Shown piece by piece: positions 1 to 5,977 of a DNA stretch of 5,977 bases. The DNA is from Steroidobacteraceae bacterium (GTDB taxonomy: Bacteria; Pseudomonadota; Gammaproteobacteria; Steroidobacterales; Steroidobacteraceae): positions 1-5,977 of the forward strand of contig JAJTCR010000097.1 in the NCBI GenBank assembly GCA_021325695.1, written 5' to 3'. The notes beneath the pieces were generated by a model. The model ran no database searches. It was not told the DNA's origin and worked only from the letters and a program-made list of their open reading frames with translations. A program made the position numbers and the translations under genes. How positions within the stretch are numbered: the stretch's first letter is position 1; each line of letters opens with the position of its first letter.

Positions 1-900
1 GCCGAGCTTGGACCAGCGCTGTCTTTACGAGTTTCACGGCTGGAAGGCCTGCTCTCGAGCTGGGAGACGATCGGCGGCTGCGGAGCCGGCAGCTCCACGG
101 GCGCGGGGGGCGGAATCAAGTGGATCGGCCACAGCGTGACCGGGGGGCTATTCGAGCTGCAGACGCTCGGCACGTACACGCATCTGGGCGACGGCTACAA
201 CCTCAGCTTGAGCCCTCAAGTCTCGCGCAATTTGAACGAGAAGTGGAATGTGGGGCTCGTGGTTCCGCTGCTCTACAAGTACTACCGCGACTACTACGGC
301 CTGCCCGTGGACGTCTCGAACTCCGGCGTGGGTGACGTCGCGGGGTTCGTCACGCGGCGCTTCGGCGAGATCAACTCCACCAGCCTGACGTTGCAGGTCG
401 GTCTCCCGACCGGCGTGCACGACGCCCAGTACAAGAACGACTATCTCACGCAGGAAAAGCAGCTCGGCCTTGGCAAGGTGAACGGCAGCCTGACGCTCGA
501 CCATACGATCGACAAGACGTGGGGGCTGATCGTGCTGGGCGGCTCGTTCGGCTACCGCGGCGGGGAGAACGAGCTGGGCAACTACCGCGCACCGGCGGCC
601 GCGATCTACGGCTACTCGGGCTATTTCTGGGGGCCGCTCGTGCCGTCGCTCGGCCTGTCGCTGTCGCATTTCTTCGGTGCGGATCGTGACCGTGGGCTTG
701 ACCAGGAGGTGCAGCTGTGGGCAGTCACCGGCACGCTGGCCGTGGAGTGGTCGAACGCCTGGCTGGCGATCCTGGGGGGCGTGTCGCTGCCGCTCGGCTG
801 GGACAAGCGCGGAGTCGTCGACGGCGCCGAGAGCAGCAGCCCGAGCGTGGGCCTGCAGCCGTGGACGGCAGGCATCGGCTTCACCGTCTCACCGTTCTGA
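1..900 (+). CDS. Probable outer-membrane beta-barrel (transporter-like) protein, 5'-partial
   Basis: The reading frame is open from the first base to the TGA at 898-900, giving 299 visible codons; the true start and signal peptide lie upstream. The protein has the look of an outer-membrane barrel: alternating hydrophobic and polar stretches, many Tyr, Trp and Gly residues, no long hydrophobic helix, and a terminal Phe (GIGFTVSPF), the usual barrel-insertion signal. The order of motifs, SGVGDV near codon 108, LPTG near codon 135 and QLGLG near codon 154, resembles the 'transporter' or MetA-type phenol-degradation barrel family, whose substrates are mostly unknown. This family match is from memory of the pattern and is moderate. 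A GTG at 136 could be called as a start, but it would remove the leader and cut into sequence that looks coding, so I reject it. Before about base 52 the codon usage fits another frame better (see findings). It is probably co-transcribed with the next gene, where it might serve as an outer-membrane component, but nothing in the sequence shows what it transports. Confidence 0.75.
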   Translation, partial: AELGPALSLRVSRLEGLLSSWETIGGCGAGSSTGAGGGIKWIGHSVTGGLFELQTLGTYTHLGDGYNLSLSPQVSRNLNEKWNVGLVVPLLYKYYRDYYGLPVDVSNSGVGDVAGFVTRRFGEINSTSLTLQVGLPTGVHDAQYKNDYLTQEKQLGLGKVNGSLTLDHTIDKTWGLIVLGGSFGYRGGENELGNYRAPAAAIYGYSGYFWGPLVPSLGLSLSHFFGADRDRGLDQEVQLWAVTGTLAVEWSNAWLAILGGVSLPLGWDKRGVVDGAESSSPSVGLQPWTAGIGFTVSPF

Positions 901-909
901 GACGTGGTC

Positions 910-2892
910 ATGTTGCCCGCCGCCGCCCTGCTCCGCCATCGCACGCCGCTCGTCGCGGCGTTGCTCGGCCTGGGTGCGGCCTCGACGGGGCTCGCGCCTT
1001 CGGCCGACGGTGACATCTGGTGGCACCTCGCGGCAGGCCGCGAGATGGTCGCTCGGCGTGGGCTCCTGTTCACCGATCCCTTCTCGGTCAGCGCGCAAGG
1101 GCGTGACTGGGTCGACGTGCACTGGCTTTTTCAGCTCGCGGTGTACGCGGTGCACCAGGCGGTCGGGCTCGTCGGGCTCGTTCTGGTCAAGTGCGCGCTG
1201 ATCGGCCTGGGCGCGGGCTTCCTCTACTTCGCGCTCGAAGCGCGGCGCGGCTCGTGGGCGAGGGGGCTCCTCGTGACGTCGCTGGTCGCCGGGCTCCTGG
1301 CGGCTCGCTCGCTCTTGCTCGTCCGGCCCGTGATAGGCACGCTCGTCCTGCTCGCGTTCTTCTTGTTCGCGCTCGAGCGCTTTCGGCGCGACGGTCGGGT
1401 CCGGCACCTGCTGCTATTGCCATTGGCGCAGCTGGTCTGGGCGAATTTCCAGGGCCTCTCGGCGCTTGGCCCCGCGGTGATCGCGGCGTACGCGGTGGCG
1501 GCGCTCGGCTGGGCGAGCTTTGGCCAGACGCGTGCGTGGCCGTTTGCGCGCGAGCACGCTGGTGCGCTGGCACCGTGGGCGCGGGTACAGCAGCTGTTCG
1601 CGACGCTAGGGGGGTGTTTGCTGGCGACGTGTCTCACGCCGTTCGGCTTGCGCGGCGCAGCGTTGCCGGCGCTGCTGCTCGGGCGCTTGTTGCCCGGCGA
1701 GCACCAGGTCTTCGCCCACGACGTGGCGGAGAACCTGCCGCCCTTCGAGCTCGAACGCCTGTCCGACGGCGAGTTCTGGCACTTCAAATGGTGTTTGGCC
1801 CTGCTCGCTCTGTCCGTGCTCCTGGCCGGGCGCCGCTTGAGGCTGAGCCATGCGCTGCTGCTGCTCGGCTTCGCGGGGCTGGCCTTGATGAGCAACCGCA
1901 ACGTGCTCCTGCTGTACTGGGTCGGGGCGCCGATCTTCGCGGTCAATCTGGCCCCGGCGCTCCGGCGGCTTTGCGTCTCGAGCTTTCGCCGCGCGGGCTT
2001 GCGCGTGGCGGTGGGTCTCAACGCGGCGCTCCTGAGCGCGCTGCTGCTCGTCTCGGCGTCGGCGGCGGCGCGCGAGCCGCCGCTGGCGGATCCGAGCCCG
2101 TTCCGGGTGCCGGCCGAAAGCGCTGTGCGCCTCGACGCGCTGCCCGGGGGCGACGTCTTTGCGGCCGATCATTACGGAGGCTACCTGATCTGGCGGCTCT
2201 ATCCGCGGTTTCGGCCCTACATCGACACCCGGCTCGTGCTGCGCACCGCCGACGAATTTGCCGAGTACCTGAGGCTCGCGGACGAGCCAGAGCGTTTCGA
2301 GGCGTTTCAGGCGCGTCATTCCTTCGCCTACGTGGTCTTGCCGGTGATGTTCCCCGAGCGCTACCAGCGCTTGATTGGCCACCTCTACGCGAGCGCTGAC
2401 TGGAAGCTGCTCTACACGGACGGGTCGGAGGTGCTGTTTGCTCGCCGCGACCTCACGCCCGGCGTCGCGGAGCAGCCGCTCCGTGAAGCCAGCGAGACGG
2501 ACCGCACCTTGGTCCAGCTGGGGCAGCGCTTCGCGGACTCCCCGAAGGTGCACGCCGCGGCACGCCTGAGCCTGGCCACGTTGCACGGCGTGCTCGGTCA
2601 GCTCGAGCAAGCGGAGCGTACGCTCGCGAGCCTCGACACGCCGCAAGCCCGAGCCCTCGAAGCGCGTCTTCGCTTTGCGGCGGGTGAGCTCGACGCCGCC
2701 GAGCGGCTCGCCCGGCAGAGCCTGGTTTCCCAGCACGACGATGTCGGGAGCCTGAACCTCATGGCGTTGATCGCCCTGCGAAGGGGCGAATCGGCGCAGG
2801 GCCTGGGCTTTCTACGGCGTGCCTTGCGCGTCCGGCCTTTCGACCCCGAAGCGACGCGGATCTTGGTTAACTTGGAGGAGAGTCGACGATGA
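910..2892 (+). CDS. Polytopic membrane protein, GT-C glycosyltransferase-like, with C-terminal TPR-like domain
   Basis: This is a 660-residue inner-membrane protein counted from ATG 910. GTG 904 is an in-frame alternative adding two residues; ATG 910 is preferred because GAG at 899-901 sits 8 bases upstream. About ten hydrophobic segments fill residues 12 to 385. Between the first two lies an extracytoplasmic-type motif, DGDIWWHLAAGREM (33-46), followed by DPFS and a Trp-rich stretch. This acidic-Trp-His loop is typical of a large family of poorly characterised GT-C-like (ArnT/PMT-related) membrane proteins that use lipid-linked sugars. Other marks of that family are WANFQG (177-182), TPFG (243-246), NRN (329-331) and a soluble segment with YGGYLIWRLYP (422-432) and YIDTR (437-441). 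Residues 533 to 658 are Ala/Leu-rich helical repeats resembling TPRs, which may bind a partner protein. The gene starts 9 bases after the barrel gene and overlaps the lipoprotein gene by 4 bases (ATGA), so translation is probably coupled. Sugar transfer is inferred; no donor or acceptor can be read from the sequence. Confidence 0.85.
   Translation: MLPAAALLRHRTPLVAALLGLGAASTGLAPSADGDIWWHLAAGREMVARRGLLFTDPFSVSAQGRDWVDVHWLFQLAVYAVHQAVGLVGLVLVKCALIGLGAGFLYFALEARRGSWARGLLVTSLVAGLLAARSLLLVRPVIGTLVLLAFFLFALERFRRDGRVRHLLLLPLAQLVWANFQGLSALGPAVIAAYAVAALGWASFGQTRAWPFAREHAGALAPWARVQQLFATLGGCLLATCLTPFGLRGAALPALLLGRLLPGEHQVFAHDVAENLPPFELERLSDGEFWHFKWCLALLALSVLLAGRRLRLSHALLLLGFAGLALMSNRNVLLLYWVGAPIFAVNLAPALRRLCVSSFRRAGLRVAVGLNAALLSALLLVSASAAAREPPLADPSPFRVPAESAVRLDALPGGDVFAADHYGGYLIWRLYPRFRPYIDTRLVLRTADEFAEYLRLADEPERFEAFQARHSFAYVVLPVMFPERYQRLIGHLYASADWKLLYTDGSEVLFARRDLTPGVAEQPLREASETDRTLVQLGQRFADSPKVHAAARLSLATLHGVLGQLEQAERTLASLDTPQARALEARLRFAAGELDAAERLARQSLVSQHDDVGSLNLMALIALRRGESAQGLGFLRRALRVRPFDPEATRILVNLEESRR
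2874..2880 (+). promoter_or_regulatory. Strong Shine-Dalgarno site for the lipoprotein gene
   Basis: GGAGGAG lies 8 bases before ATG 2889, inside the last codons of the upstream gene. It is the strongest ribosome binding site in the window and fixes the start of the lipoprotein, whose ATG overlaps the upstream TGA. Confidence 0.8.
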
Positions 2893-3929
2893 AAACACGT
2901 CTCAACGTGAGCCTGTCCAGGTCTCGGTGGGCGCTCGTTTCCTTGTTCGCGCTGGTCGGCGGGCTCGCCTGCGGGGTCGTCGAGCACCCGCACGACACGC
3001 AGACCGCCGGGACGGGTGACGACTTCGGGCCGTCGAGCGGCGCTGGAGCGGCGACCACCACGGGTGGAGCTTCGGTTGGCGGTGCCATGACAGCGGCGAG
3101 CGGGAGCGGCGGCGGCGGGAGCAGCGGGACCGGCGACGCGGGGTCCGGCGGTGGGCCGGCGCCTTCGGGCGTGACCATCAACCTTGGAGGCGTCGACGTC
3201 CCGAAGGAGCGCGCGATCGCCTTCATTCACATCGGTCACTCCAACATGGCCGGTCGCGCCACGAGGCCCCAGAGCTCACGCCCGTACCATTTCACGGAGA
3301 CCCATCCGCACGCCTTCATGTACCACCCTGGCTCGGCGCCGGAGCTCGCGATCGAGCCGAAGACCGCGGGTGACACCGCCGCCGGCGGGCCGGGTACGGC
3401 GCTGGTCAAGGAAGCCGCGATGCTCGCGCCCGACAACTATTTCATCTCGCTCGGGTTTGGGTGGCCCTCGGCCTACTGCTCCCAGTTCGTTCCGGGCGGC
3501 CTCTACTACGACCAGCTGATCGCCGCGCCGAAGGCCATCAAGGGGCGGGTGACCTTCGGCGGTATCTTCATCTATCTCGGGATCACCGAGCGACACGGCA
3601 CTGCCGCCGATCGCACCGGTTTTCCCGACTGCATCAATACCCTCGTGACCGCCATTCGCAACGACGTCGGCGAGCCCACGCTGCCTGCGTTGATGAACGA
3701 CTACGAGGTGGAGAGCTCGGGCGAGTTCGTGGTCGGCGGCGCCGTGGCGAACGCCATCCGTCCCGAGATCGAAAGGTGCCCGAGCGTGGTGTCGAACTTC
3801 GCGCTCGTCTCGGCCGAGGGCGTGGGCATGCAAGACGACCATCACTTCAATCTGGACGGCCATCGCACCTGGGTGCAACGAGCGCTCGAGACGATGAAGG
3901 ACAAGGGCTGGCGCCCGTGGGCCCCGTGA
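2889..3929 (+). CDS. Secreted lipoprotein with SGNH / sialate O-acetylesterase-like domain
   Basis: This 346-residue protein starts at ATG 2889 behind a strong ribosome binding site. A basic N-terminus and hydrophobic core (residues 14-27) end in GGLAC, so Cys28 is the probable lipidated residue; Gly at -3 is atypical for a lipobox. Residues 40-93 are a Gly/Ser/Thr/Ala-rich tether, a common arrangement in myxobacterial surface lipoproteins. The catalytic domain follows. IHIGHSNMAG (113-122) matches the GQSNM nucleophile block of the sialate O-acetylesterase/CE6 type of SGNH hydrolase, with Ser118 as nucleophile, but His replaces Gln. GGPGTALVKEAA (166-177) fits the block II glycine region. 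DDHHFNLDGH (316-325) supplies the C-terminal Asp-x-x-His pair, most likely Asp316 and His319. The usual QGESD-like block III appears only as LGITERHG (230-237). Substrate is unknown. Next to an MBOAT and an AlgX-like gene, removing or transferring acyl groups on an envelope glycan is the likeliest role. It stands 9 bases before the MBOAT gene. Confidence 0.82.
   Translation: MKTRLNVSLSRSRWALVSLFALVGGLACGVVEHPHDTQTAGTGDDFGPSSGAGAATTTGGASVGGAMTAASGSGGGGSSGTGDAGSGGGPAPSGVTINLGGVDVPKERAIAFIHIGHSNMAGRATRPQSSRPYHFTETHPHAFMYHPGSAPELAIEPKTAGDTAAGGPGTALVKEAAMLAPDNYFISLGFGWPSAYCSQFVPGGLYYDQLIAAPKAIKGRVTFGGIFIYLGITERHGTAADRTGFPDCINTLVTAIRNDVGEPTLPALMNDYEVESSGEFVVGGAVANAIRPEIERCPSVVSNFALVSAEGVGMQDDHHFNLDGHRTWVQRALETMKDKGWRPWAP
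3006..3167 (+). repeat. Low-complexity Gly/Ser/Thr/Ala-rich linker coding segment
   Basis: This segment encodes residues 40-93 of the lipoprotein, dominated by Gly, Ser, Thr and Ala with runs such as SGSGGGGSSG. It is not an exact tandem repeat. It probably forms a flexible tether that holds the esterase domain away from the membrane. Confidence 0.8.
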
Positions 3930-3930
3930 G
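3928..3930 (+). promoter_or_regulatory. Weak Shine-Dalgarno (GAG) overlapping the lipoprotein stop codon
   Basis: GAG, made from the end of the TGA stop and the next base, lies 8 bases before ATG 3939 of the MBOAT gene. It is short, but the same arrangement recurs at two other junctions (899-901 before ATG 910, and 5395-5398 before ATG 5406), which suggests ribosomes ending one gene reinitiate on the next. Confidence 0.4.
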
Positions 3931-3938
3931 CCGCTGAG

Positions 3939-5396
3939 ATGGTCTTCTCCAGCCATATCTTCCTGTTCTACTTCTTGCCGCTGGTACTGGCCGCGTACTA
4001 CGCCCTGCCGGGCCGGGCCCGCACGGCCCTCATCGCCGTGTCGAGCTACGTATTTTACGGCTGGGCGAACCCGAGCTGGGCCGTGATCATGTTCTTCGGC
4101 TCGAGCGTCGACTACGTGTGCGGCCTCTTGCTCCTGAAGATGTCACGGCTGCCCGACGTCGACGGCCTACCGCCCGTGATTGGCCCCGAGGTCGTGCGGA
4201 CCCGCCAGATGAAGCTGGTGCTGGCGATCTCCATCGTCACCAACCTCGGGCTGCTCGCGGCGTTCAAATACACGGGCTTCGTCGCCGAGAACATCAACGC
4301 GCTCGGGGCGCTCTTCGGCAGCTCGACGCAGATCGTGCCGGTCTTGCACGTCGTTTTGCCGGTGGGCATCTCCTTTTACACGTTCAAGGCGATGAGCTAC
4401 GCCATCGACGTGTACCGCGGCGACGCCCGACCGATGCGGCGCTTCACGGACTACATGTGTTTCGAGGCCTTCTTCCCCGACCTGGTGGCGGGCCCCATCA
4501 TCCGATATGCGGCGATCGAGGAGCAGATGCGCGTGCGCCAGCACACGCTCGAGAAGTTCGCGCGCGGCGTCGCGTTCTTCTCGCTGGGGATGGGCAAGAA
4601 GATCCTGCTGGCCAACCCGATGGGGCACATCGCCGATACGGCGTTCGCCGGTGGCGCCAAGCACTTCTACGACGCGTGGTTCGGGCTGGTCGCCTACGCG
4701 TTCCAGATTTACTTCGATTTCTCCGGCTACTCGGACATGGCCGTGGGCTTGGCGCTGATGCTCGGCTTCGTGCTGATCCAGAACTTCGACTCCCCCTACA
4801 AGTCGCGCAGCATCACGGAGTTCTGGCGGCGCTGGCATATCAGCCTGTCCACGTGGCTGCGCGACTATCTGTACATCCCGCTCGGTGGCAACCGCAAAGG
4901 CCCCCTGCGCACGTACGCCAACTTGATGGCTGTCATGTTGCTCGGCGGGCTCTGGCACGGCGCCAGCTGGAACTTCGTGATCTGGGGCGGCATTCACGGT
5001 GGCATGCTCGGGGTGGAGCGCAGGCTCGGTAAAGCTCACCCGCTGCGCCGCCTGCCACCCGCTGTCGGCGTCGCCTTCACCTTCTTGATCGTGTGCTTGT
5101 CGTGGGTGTTCTTCCGCGCCAAGACGCTCGAGCAGGCGGTGACCTACCTGGGCTCGCTGTTCGGGCTCGCCGCCGTTTCGCCGGCGGCGGACGTCGTGGC
5201 GGGCGCATTCCACCAGCGGTACTACGTGGGGCTATTCGCCTTGGCCGCGGTCGTGATCTTCGGCATGCCCAACAGCTGGGAGCTCACGCGGCGCTTGTCC
5301 TTGCCCCGTACCGCGTTCGTGACGGCCACGATGGCGCTCGCGACGTTGATGATGTGGACGCAGACCATCAACCCGTTCCTTTACTTTCAGTTCTGA
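3939..5396 (+). CDS. MBOAT family O-acyltransferase, AlgI/PatA/DltB type
   Basis: This 485-residue polytopic inner-membrane protein is close in length to AlgI-type MBOATs and looks complete. It begins with the characteristic FSSHIFLFYFLPLVLAAYY and the SYVFYGW segment (36-42). Further family blocks are PVGISFYTFKAMSYAIDVYRG-type sequence at 141-161, FPDLVAGPIIR (179-189), FDFSGYSDMAVG (259-270), FWRRWHISLSTWLRDYLYIPLGG (295-317) and LLGGLWHGASWNF (334-346). His340, in LWHGA, corresponds to the invariant MBOAT histidine; His300, in WRRWH, is the second conserved one. In bacteria these proteins take an acyl group, usually acetyl, from a cytoplasmic donor and pass it across the membrane to a periplasmic transferase. 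That partner is probably the AlgX/AlgJ-like product encoded 9 bases downstream. The polymer modified is not identifiable here. I give no gene symbol because algI implies alginate and no alginate synthesis gene is visible; patA-like peptidoglycan acetylation is an alternative, though the AlgX-like partner favours a polysaccharide. Confidence 0.96.
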   Translation: MVFSSHIFLFYFLPLVLAAYYALPGRARTALIAVSSYVFYGWANPSWAVIMFFGSSVDYVCGLLLLKMSRLPDVDGLPPVIGPEVVRTRQMKLVLAISIVTNLGLLAAFKYTGFVAENINALGALFGSSTQIVPVLHVVLPVGISFYTFKAMSYAIDVYRGDARPMRRFTDYMCFEAFFPDLVAGPIIRYAAIEEQMRVRQHTLEKFARGVAFFSLGMGKKILLANPMGHIADTAFAGGAKHFYDAWFGLVAYAFQIYFDFSGYSDMAVGLALMLGFVLIQNFDSPYKSRSITEFWRRWHISLSTWLRDYLYIPLGGNRKGPLRTYANLMAVMLLGGLWHGASWNFVIWGGIHGGMLGVERRLGKAHPLRRLPPAVGVAFTFLIVCLSWVFFRAKTLEQAVTYLGSLFGLAAVSPAADVVAGAFHQRYYVGLFALAAVVIFGMPNSWELTRRLSLPRTAFVTATMALATLMMWTQTINPFLYFQF

Positions 5397-5398
5397 GG
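5395..5398 (+). promoter_or_regulatory. Shine-Dalgarno site for the AlgX/AlgJ-like gene, overlapping the MBOAT stop
   Basis: GAGG at 5395-5398 lies 7 bases before ATG 5406 and shares two bases with the TGA that ends the MBOAT gene. It supports ATG 5406 as the start and suggests coupled translation of the two proteins. Confidence 0.6.
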
Positions 5399-5405
5399 CC
5401 GCGCG

Positions 5406-5977
5406 ATGCAAAGTACCTTGCCTCCCTCGTCCTCCGCCATCGAACGCAGCGGCGGTCCGACCGACCCCACAGGCGACGAGCAGCTGCGCCGCGGTATCAT
5501 CGCGACCGACGTGAGCCGCGGCGCGGCCTGGCTGCTCACGCTGCTGTTTCTGGGGGCGATCTACGCTGTTCCGCTCGCGCAGGCCTACCTCGAGAAGCGC
5601 GAGGATGAGGAGTCGCCTCTCGTGGATCTGGTGCGCCGCCCACCGACGGCCGAGAACCTGCGTCAGATCGAGAAGGGCATCGAGGATGCCTCGTACGCCA
5701 AGTCCTGGGTCCAGCCCCGCGTGCAGCTGCTGCTCACCCGTCTAGCTCGTGTGGGCAACAAGCTCGCGGTCGTCGGACACGGCGGCTGGCTCTATTATAC
5801 GCCCGGTGTGCAGCACGTCGGCGGGCCCGGATTCCTGGAGCCCGAGGTGCTGCGGGGCCGCGCCAGGGAAGCCCTCGACGCAGGCCAGGAGCCCATCCAC
5901 CCGGATCCGCGACCCGCCATCTTCGCGTTCCAGCAAGCGCTCGCGCAACGCGGGATTCGCCTCGTGCTCCTGCCGAT
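5406..5977 (+). CDS. AlgX/AlgJ-like SGNH-type O-acetyltransferase, 3'-partial
   Basis: The frame opens at ATG 5406 and stays open to the window end, giving 190 residues of an incomplete protein. Residues 1-38 are hydrophilic with several Ser and Pro and should be cytoplasmic. A single hydrophobic segment (about 40-60, GAAWLLTLLFLGAIYAVPLA) follows, probably an uncleaved membrane anchor that puts the rest in the periplasm. After a charged helical stretch comes NKLAVVGHGGWLYYTPGVQHVGGPGFL (118-144, in part), matching the 'GkdGWLFY' opening of the AlgX/AlgJ SGNH-like domain. The segment AIFAFQQALAQRGIRLVLLP (171-190) fits the next strand and helix of that fold, where a substrate-handling enzyme acts on 'the older molecule-side' loop. 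Characterised relatives transfer acetyl groups from an MBOAT to alginate. The catalytic Asp-His pair and Ser lie beyond the window, so activity cannot be judged. The gene follows the MBOAT by 9 bases, the usual pairing for this system. Confidence 0.85.
   Translation, partial: MQSTLPPSSSAIERSGGPTDPTGDEQLRRGIIATDVSRGAAWLLTLLFLGAIYAVPLAQAYLEKREDEESPLVDLVRRPPTAENLRQIEKGIEDASYAKSWVQPRVQLLLTRLARVGNKLAVVGHGGWLYYTPGVQHVGGPGFLEPEVLRGRAREALDAGQEPIHPDPRPAIFAFQQALAQRGIRLVLLP

Noticed and set aside
136..139. GTGA overlap: a +2-frame stop (TGA 137-139) meeting a GTG at 136, like the end of an upstream gene coupled to a new start.
   Set aside because: Codon bias favours the barrel's own frame across 60-136, the frame is open upstream, and a start at 136 would leave an outer-membrane barrel without a signal peptide.
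1191..2399. 402-codon + strand frame inside the GT-C-like gene.
   Set aside because: It is an Arg/Ala/Gly-rich off-frame reading of a gene with clear membrane segments and conserved motifs.
1606..2736. Long antisense open frame (376 codons) under the GT-C-like gene.
   Set aside because: Composition is Arg/Gln/Glu-heavy and it lies wholly inside a gene with family motifs in the sense frame; a GC-driven shadow.
4118..5032. 304-codon + strand frame inside the MBOAT gene.
   Set aside because: It is an Arg/Ala/His-rich off-frame translation of the most strongly supported gene in the window.
4167..5213. Long antisense open frame (348 codons) under the MBOAT gene.
   Set aside because: The translation is Arg/Glu/His/Gln-rich with no recognisable fold, and it mirrors the strong codon bias of a clear MBOAT gene. 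Spurious antisense frames are expected at this GC content.
5397..5405. Possible terminator or promoter between the MBOAT and AlgX/AlgJ-like genes.
   Set aside because: The gap is only 9 bases, with no hairpin, T-run or promoter-like element, so read-through in one transcript is more likely.

Overview
The window is a GC-rich, densely coding bacterial segment with five genes, all on the + strand and nearly abutting: a 4-base overlap at one junction and gaps of 9 bases at three (3 at the first if translation of gene 2 starts at GTG 904). Strong G/C bias at third codon positions, a surface lipoprotein with a long Gly/Ser/Thr-rich tether, and an outer-membrane barrel all suggest a high-GC Gram-negative. 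A myxobacterium (Myxococcota, Polyangia-like) fits best, but this is inferred from style and not from a marker gene.

Layout: (1) 1-900, the 3' part of a probable outer-membrane beta-barrel protein, cut by the window start. (2) 910-2892, a polytopic inner-membrane protein resembling GT-C-type glycosyltransferases, with a soluble C-terminal domain and TPR-like helices. (3) 2889-3929, a secreted lipoprotein with an SGNH/GDSL-type esterase domain of the sialate O-acetylesterase (GQSNM) type. (4) 3939-5396, a membrane-bound O-acyltransferase (MBOAT) of the AlgI/PatA/DltB type. (5) 5406 to the window end, the N-terminal 190 residues of an AlgX/AlgJ-like protein, cut by the window end. No stretch longer than 300 bases lacks a gene, and I see no RNA gene, mobile element, CRISPR array or terminator.

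Taken together, this looks like part of an envelope or exopolysaccharide operon. By analogy with alginate acetylation, the MBOAT would move an acyl group (usually acetyl) across the inner membrane and the AlgX/AlgJ-like partner would transfer it to a glycan in the periplasm. The lipoprotein could trim or add acyl groups, the GT-C-like protein could glycosylate a lipid-linked or extracytoplasmic acceptor, and the barrel could be the outer-membrane component. The MBOAT/AlgX pairing rests on clear sequence features. The roles of the barrel and the GT-C-like protein are inferred from context.

The points most worth a second look are the altered catalytic blocks of the lipoprotein esterase (GHSNM in place of GQSNM), the presence of two different SGNH-type proteins around one MBOAT, and an apparent change of coding frame in the first ~55 bases.
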